Source: a virus. From it: a DNA stretch of 21,202 nucleotides. Positions within the stretch are counted from its first letter, which is position 1, and each line of letters starts with the position of its first letter. Made by a program: the position numbers and the translations under genes. Positions 20,235 to 21,202 of this stretch are shown one piece after another. The notes beneath the pieces are model-generated. The model did not search any database and had not been told where the DNA came from. It saw only the letters and a program-made list of their open reading frames with translations. Location: IMG/VR virus record IMGVR_UViG_3300021964_000670, positions 1 through 21,202 of that record; one strand, 5' to 3'.

Positions 20235-20262
20235 AAATTACCATACTGACATATATTGTCAA
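20235..20262 (-). promoter_or_regulatory. Candidate promoter of the 73-aa gene
   Basis: Consensus TTGACA (20262-20257) is followed leftward after 16 bases by TAATTT (20240-20235). A better hexamer TATAAT (20235-20230) is 21 bases away, outside normal spacing. The strong -35 and nearby ribosome binding site support a promoter. Confidence 0.45.
20246..20262. promoter_or_regulatory. Second copy of the TTGAC-N7-GTCAA-like operator
   Basis: CTGACATATATTGTCAA agrees with the moron upstream element at 15 of 17 positions and contains the perfect inverted repeat TGACA-TATAT-TGTCA (20247-20261). It covers the leftward -35 box TTGACA of the 73-aa gene, as an operator would. Confidence 0.5.
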
Positions 20263-20301
20263 CAACTAAATACACTTTTTTGATATTTTTTTTATTAATA
20301 C

Positions 20302-20328
20302 TTGACCACAATTACGAACACTTATAAA
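20302..20328 (+). promoter_or_regulatory. Candidate promoter of the nuclease gene
   Basis: TTGACC (20302-20307) and TATAAA (20323-20328) are 15 bases apart, slightly short. The start of transcription would fall near 20335, only about two bases from ATG 20337, implying a leaderless message. Confidence 0.45.
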
Positions 20329-20336
20329 CATTATAT

Positions 20337-21202
20337 ATGGATAGTTTAGATTTAAAAAAATTACCACTAATCTTAGAGCCACATGAATGTTCAAATGATG
20401 AATACCATAATGGCTTTTTAAAAGATTTTTATGGTTCGTCAACAATATCATCATTTGCGTATTTAACACCCATTGAGGCTAAGTTAAAAAATGAGGAGGA
20501 TTTTCCTGATACTTTAGCAATAAGGCTTGGCAGTGCTTTTCATTTTATTATGGAAAGTGAAAAAGTTTATAAAGAAAATGTAATTTATACAAAGTTAGAT
20601 AATAGATATAAAGAATACAAAGAACTTGCAAAGTCATTAGATGATGGTCAAGTTTTAGTTCCTGAAAAATATGCTGGTGATATTCGAGGAATGAAAGTGT
20701 CTATGTTTAATCATAGCCTTAGTCATTATGTTAATAGCATGGAGGCAAAAAAAGAATGGTCTTTTGCTTATCAAGATGAGTATGGTTTAAAAGTTAAAAT
20801 TAGACCTGACTTAATTAGAAAAGGTATTAAAGATAAAAATAAAGATATTATTGTTGATTTTAAAAGTACAAAATCAGTTAATCCAAAAAGTTTTTCTAAG
20901 TCTGTAAAAGATTATAATTATCATATACAAGCTGCACACTATATTGAAACTTATCAAAAGATTACCGGTAAAGAAGTAGAGGAATTTGTGTTTGCTTGTG
21001 TAGAAAAAACATTTCCATATCTTTGTAATTTTTTTACACTTGGATATAAAACATTAAAAGAAGGCAACATAGCCTTACACCATGCAAAAAAGAAATTAAG
21101 GTATTGTTTAGATACAGATGATTATGGTGGTTATGAAGAAACTTACAACGAAGATAAAGAACCAATACCAACAACTATTGATATTGGTAATTATAATTTT
21201 GA
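20337..21202 (+). CDS. RecE/lambda-exonuclease-type PD-(D/E)XK nuclease, 3' end missing
   Basis: An uninterrupted frame from ATG 20337 gives 288 residues before the right edge. Visible motifs are LGSAFHFIME with His69 (64-73), KIRPDL with Asp158, VDFKST with Asp174-x-Lys176 (173-178), and YNYHIQAAHY (193-202) with Gln198. This order, GxxxH, RPD, DxK, QAxxY, is that of RecE-like and DUF3799 exonucleases of the PD-(D/E)XK superfamily, which degrade one strand of double-stranded DNA ends for phage recombination or replication. A single-strand annealing protein is usually encoded just downstream, outside this window. There is no ribosome binding site, and a promoter lies directly before the start. 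The gene is divergent from the 73-aa gene and likely begins a rightward replication/recombination operon. Confidence 0.85.
   Translation, partial: MDSLDLKKLPLILEPHECSNDEYHNGFLKDFYGSSTISSFAYLTPIEAKLKNEEDFPDTLAIRLGSAFHFIMESEKVYKENVIYTKLDNRYKEYKELAKSLDDGQVLVPEKYAGDIRGMKVSMFNHSLSHYVNSMEAKKEWSFAYQDEYGLKVKIRPDLIRKGIKDKNKDIIVDFKSTKSVNPKSFSKSVKDYNYHIQAAHYIETYQKITGKEVEEFVFACVEKTFPYLCNFFTLGYKTLKEGNIALHHAKKKLRYCLDTDDYGGYEETYNEDKEPIPTTIDIGNYNF

Overview
The window looks like part of the genome of a tailed double-stranded DNA phage, most likely a podovirus whose head genes are of the P22/SU10 kind. The DNA is strongly AT-rich. Coding is dense, with many 1-13 nt gene overlaps and stop codons buried in the next gene's ribosome binding site. 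The packaging and head genes appear in podovirus order. The AT-richness, the SU10-type capsid and portal, and a secreted-protein cassette of marine-phage style suggest a phage of a marine AT-rich bacterium, perhaps an alphaproteobacterium such as SAR11. That host assignment is inference. The window shows no integrase, lysin, polymerase or tRNA gene.

Layout. From 16251 down to 1 almost everything runs leftward. First comes an early or regulatory operon: a Cro/CI-like DNA-binding protein, a PD-(D/E)XK-like protein, a cytosine-5 DNA methyltransferase and a 125-aa protein (16251-14191). Three uncharacterised proteins follow (14118-12868). Next are a probable small terminase (12726-12346) and a 67-aa protein, with a G-rich non-coding element between them. 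After these come the large terminase, an 85-aa protein, a 37-aa membrane peptide, a 34-aa lysine-rich peptide, the portal, a 742-aa low-complexity protein, an 87-aa protein, the scaffold, the major capsid protein, a 107-aa protein, a head-tail adaptor, a gp10-like tail-hub protein and the start of one more structural gene cut by the left edge.

A rightward insert of three tiny genes (11522-11926), with its own promoter-like upstream region and intrinsic terminator, lies between the terminase genes and looks like a moron. It is separated from the large terminase by about 300 non-coding bases rich in inverted repeats.

Right of 16251 the polarity flips. A rightward cassette (16389-19505) encodes two exported proteins (one Asn/Ser/Thr-rich with a six-Cys C-terminal part, one with a nidogen-like beta domain and a very acidic middle), a membrane-anchored coiled-coil protein and a 33-aa membrane peptide, ending at an 11-bp hairpin. 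Beyond are two small convergent membrane-peptide genes, a leftward 73-aa gene with a clear terminator, and a rightward RecE/lambda-exonuclease-type nuclease gene that runs off the right edge.

Regulation appears to depend on the host RNA polymerase, since TTGAC-type -35 boxes lie upstream of several operons. A 17-bp inverted-repeat element occurs twice, upstream of the moron and upstream of the 73-aa gene. The two lead rightward genes lack a ribosome binding site and may be leaderless. The least explained parts are the exported-protein cassette, the moron with its repeat-rich upstream region, and the G-rich element beside the small terminase gene.
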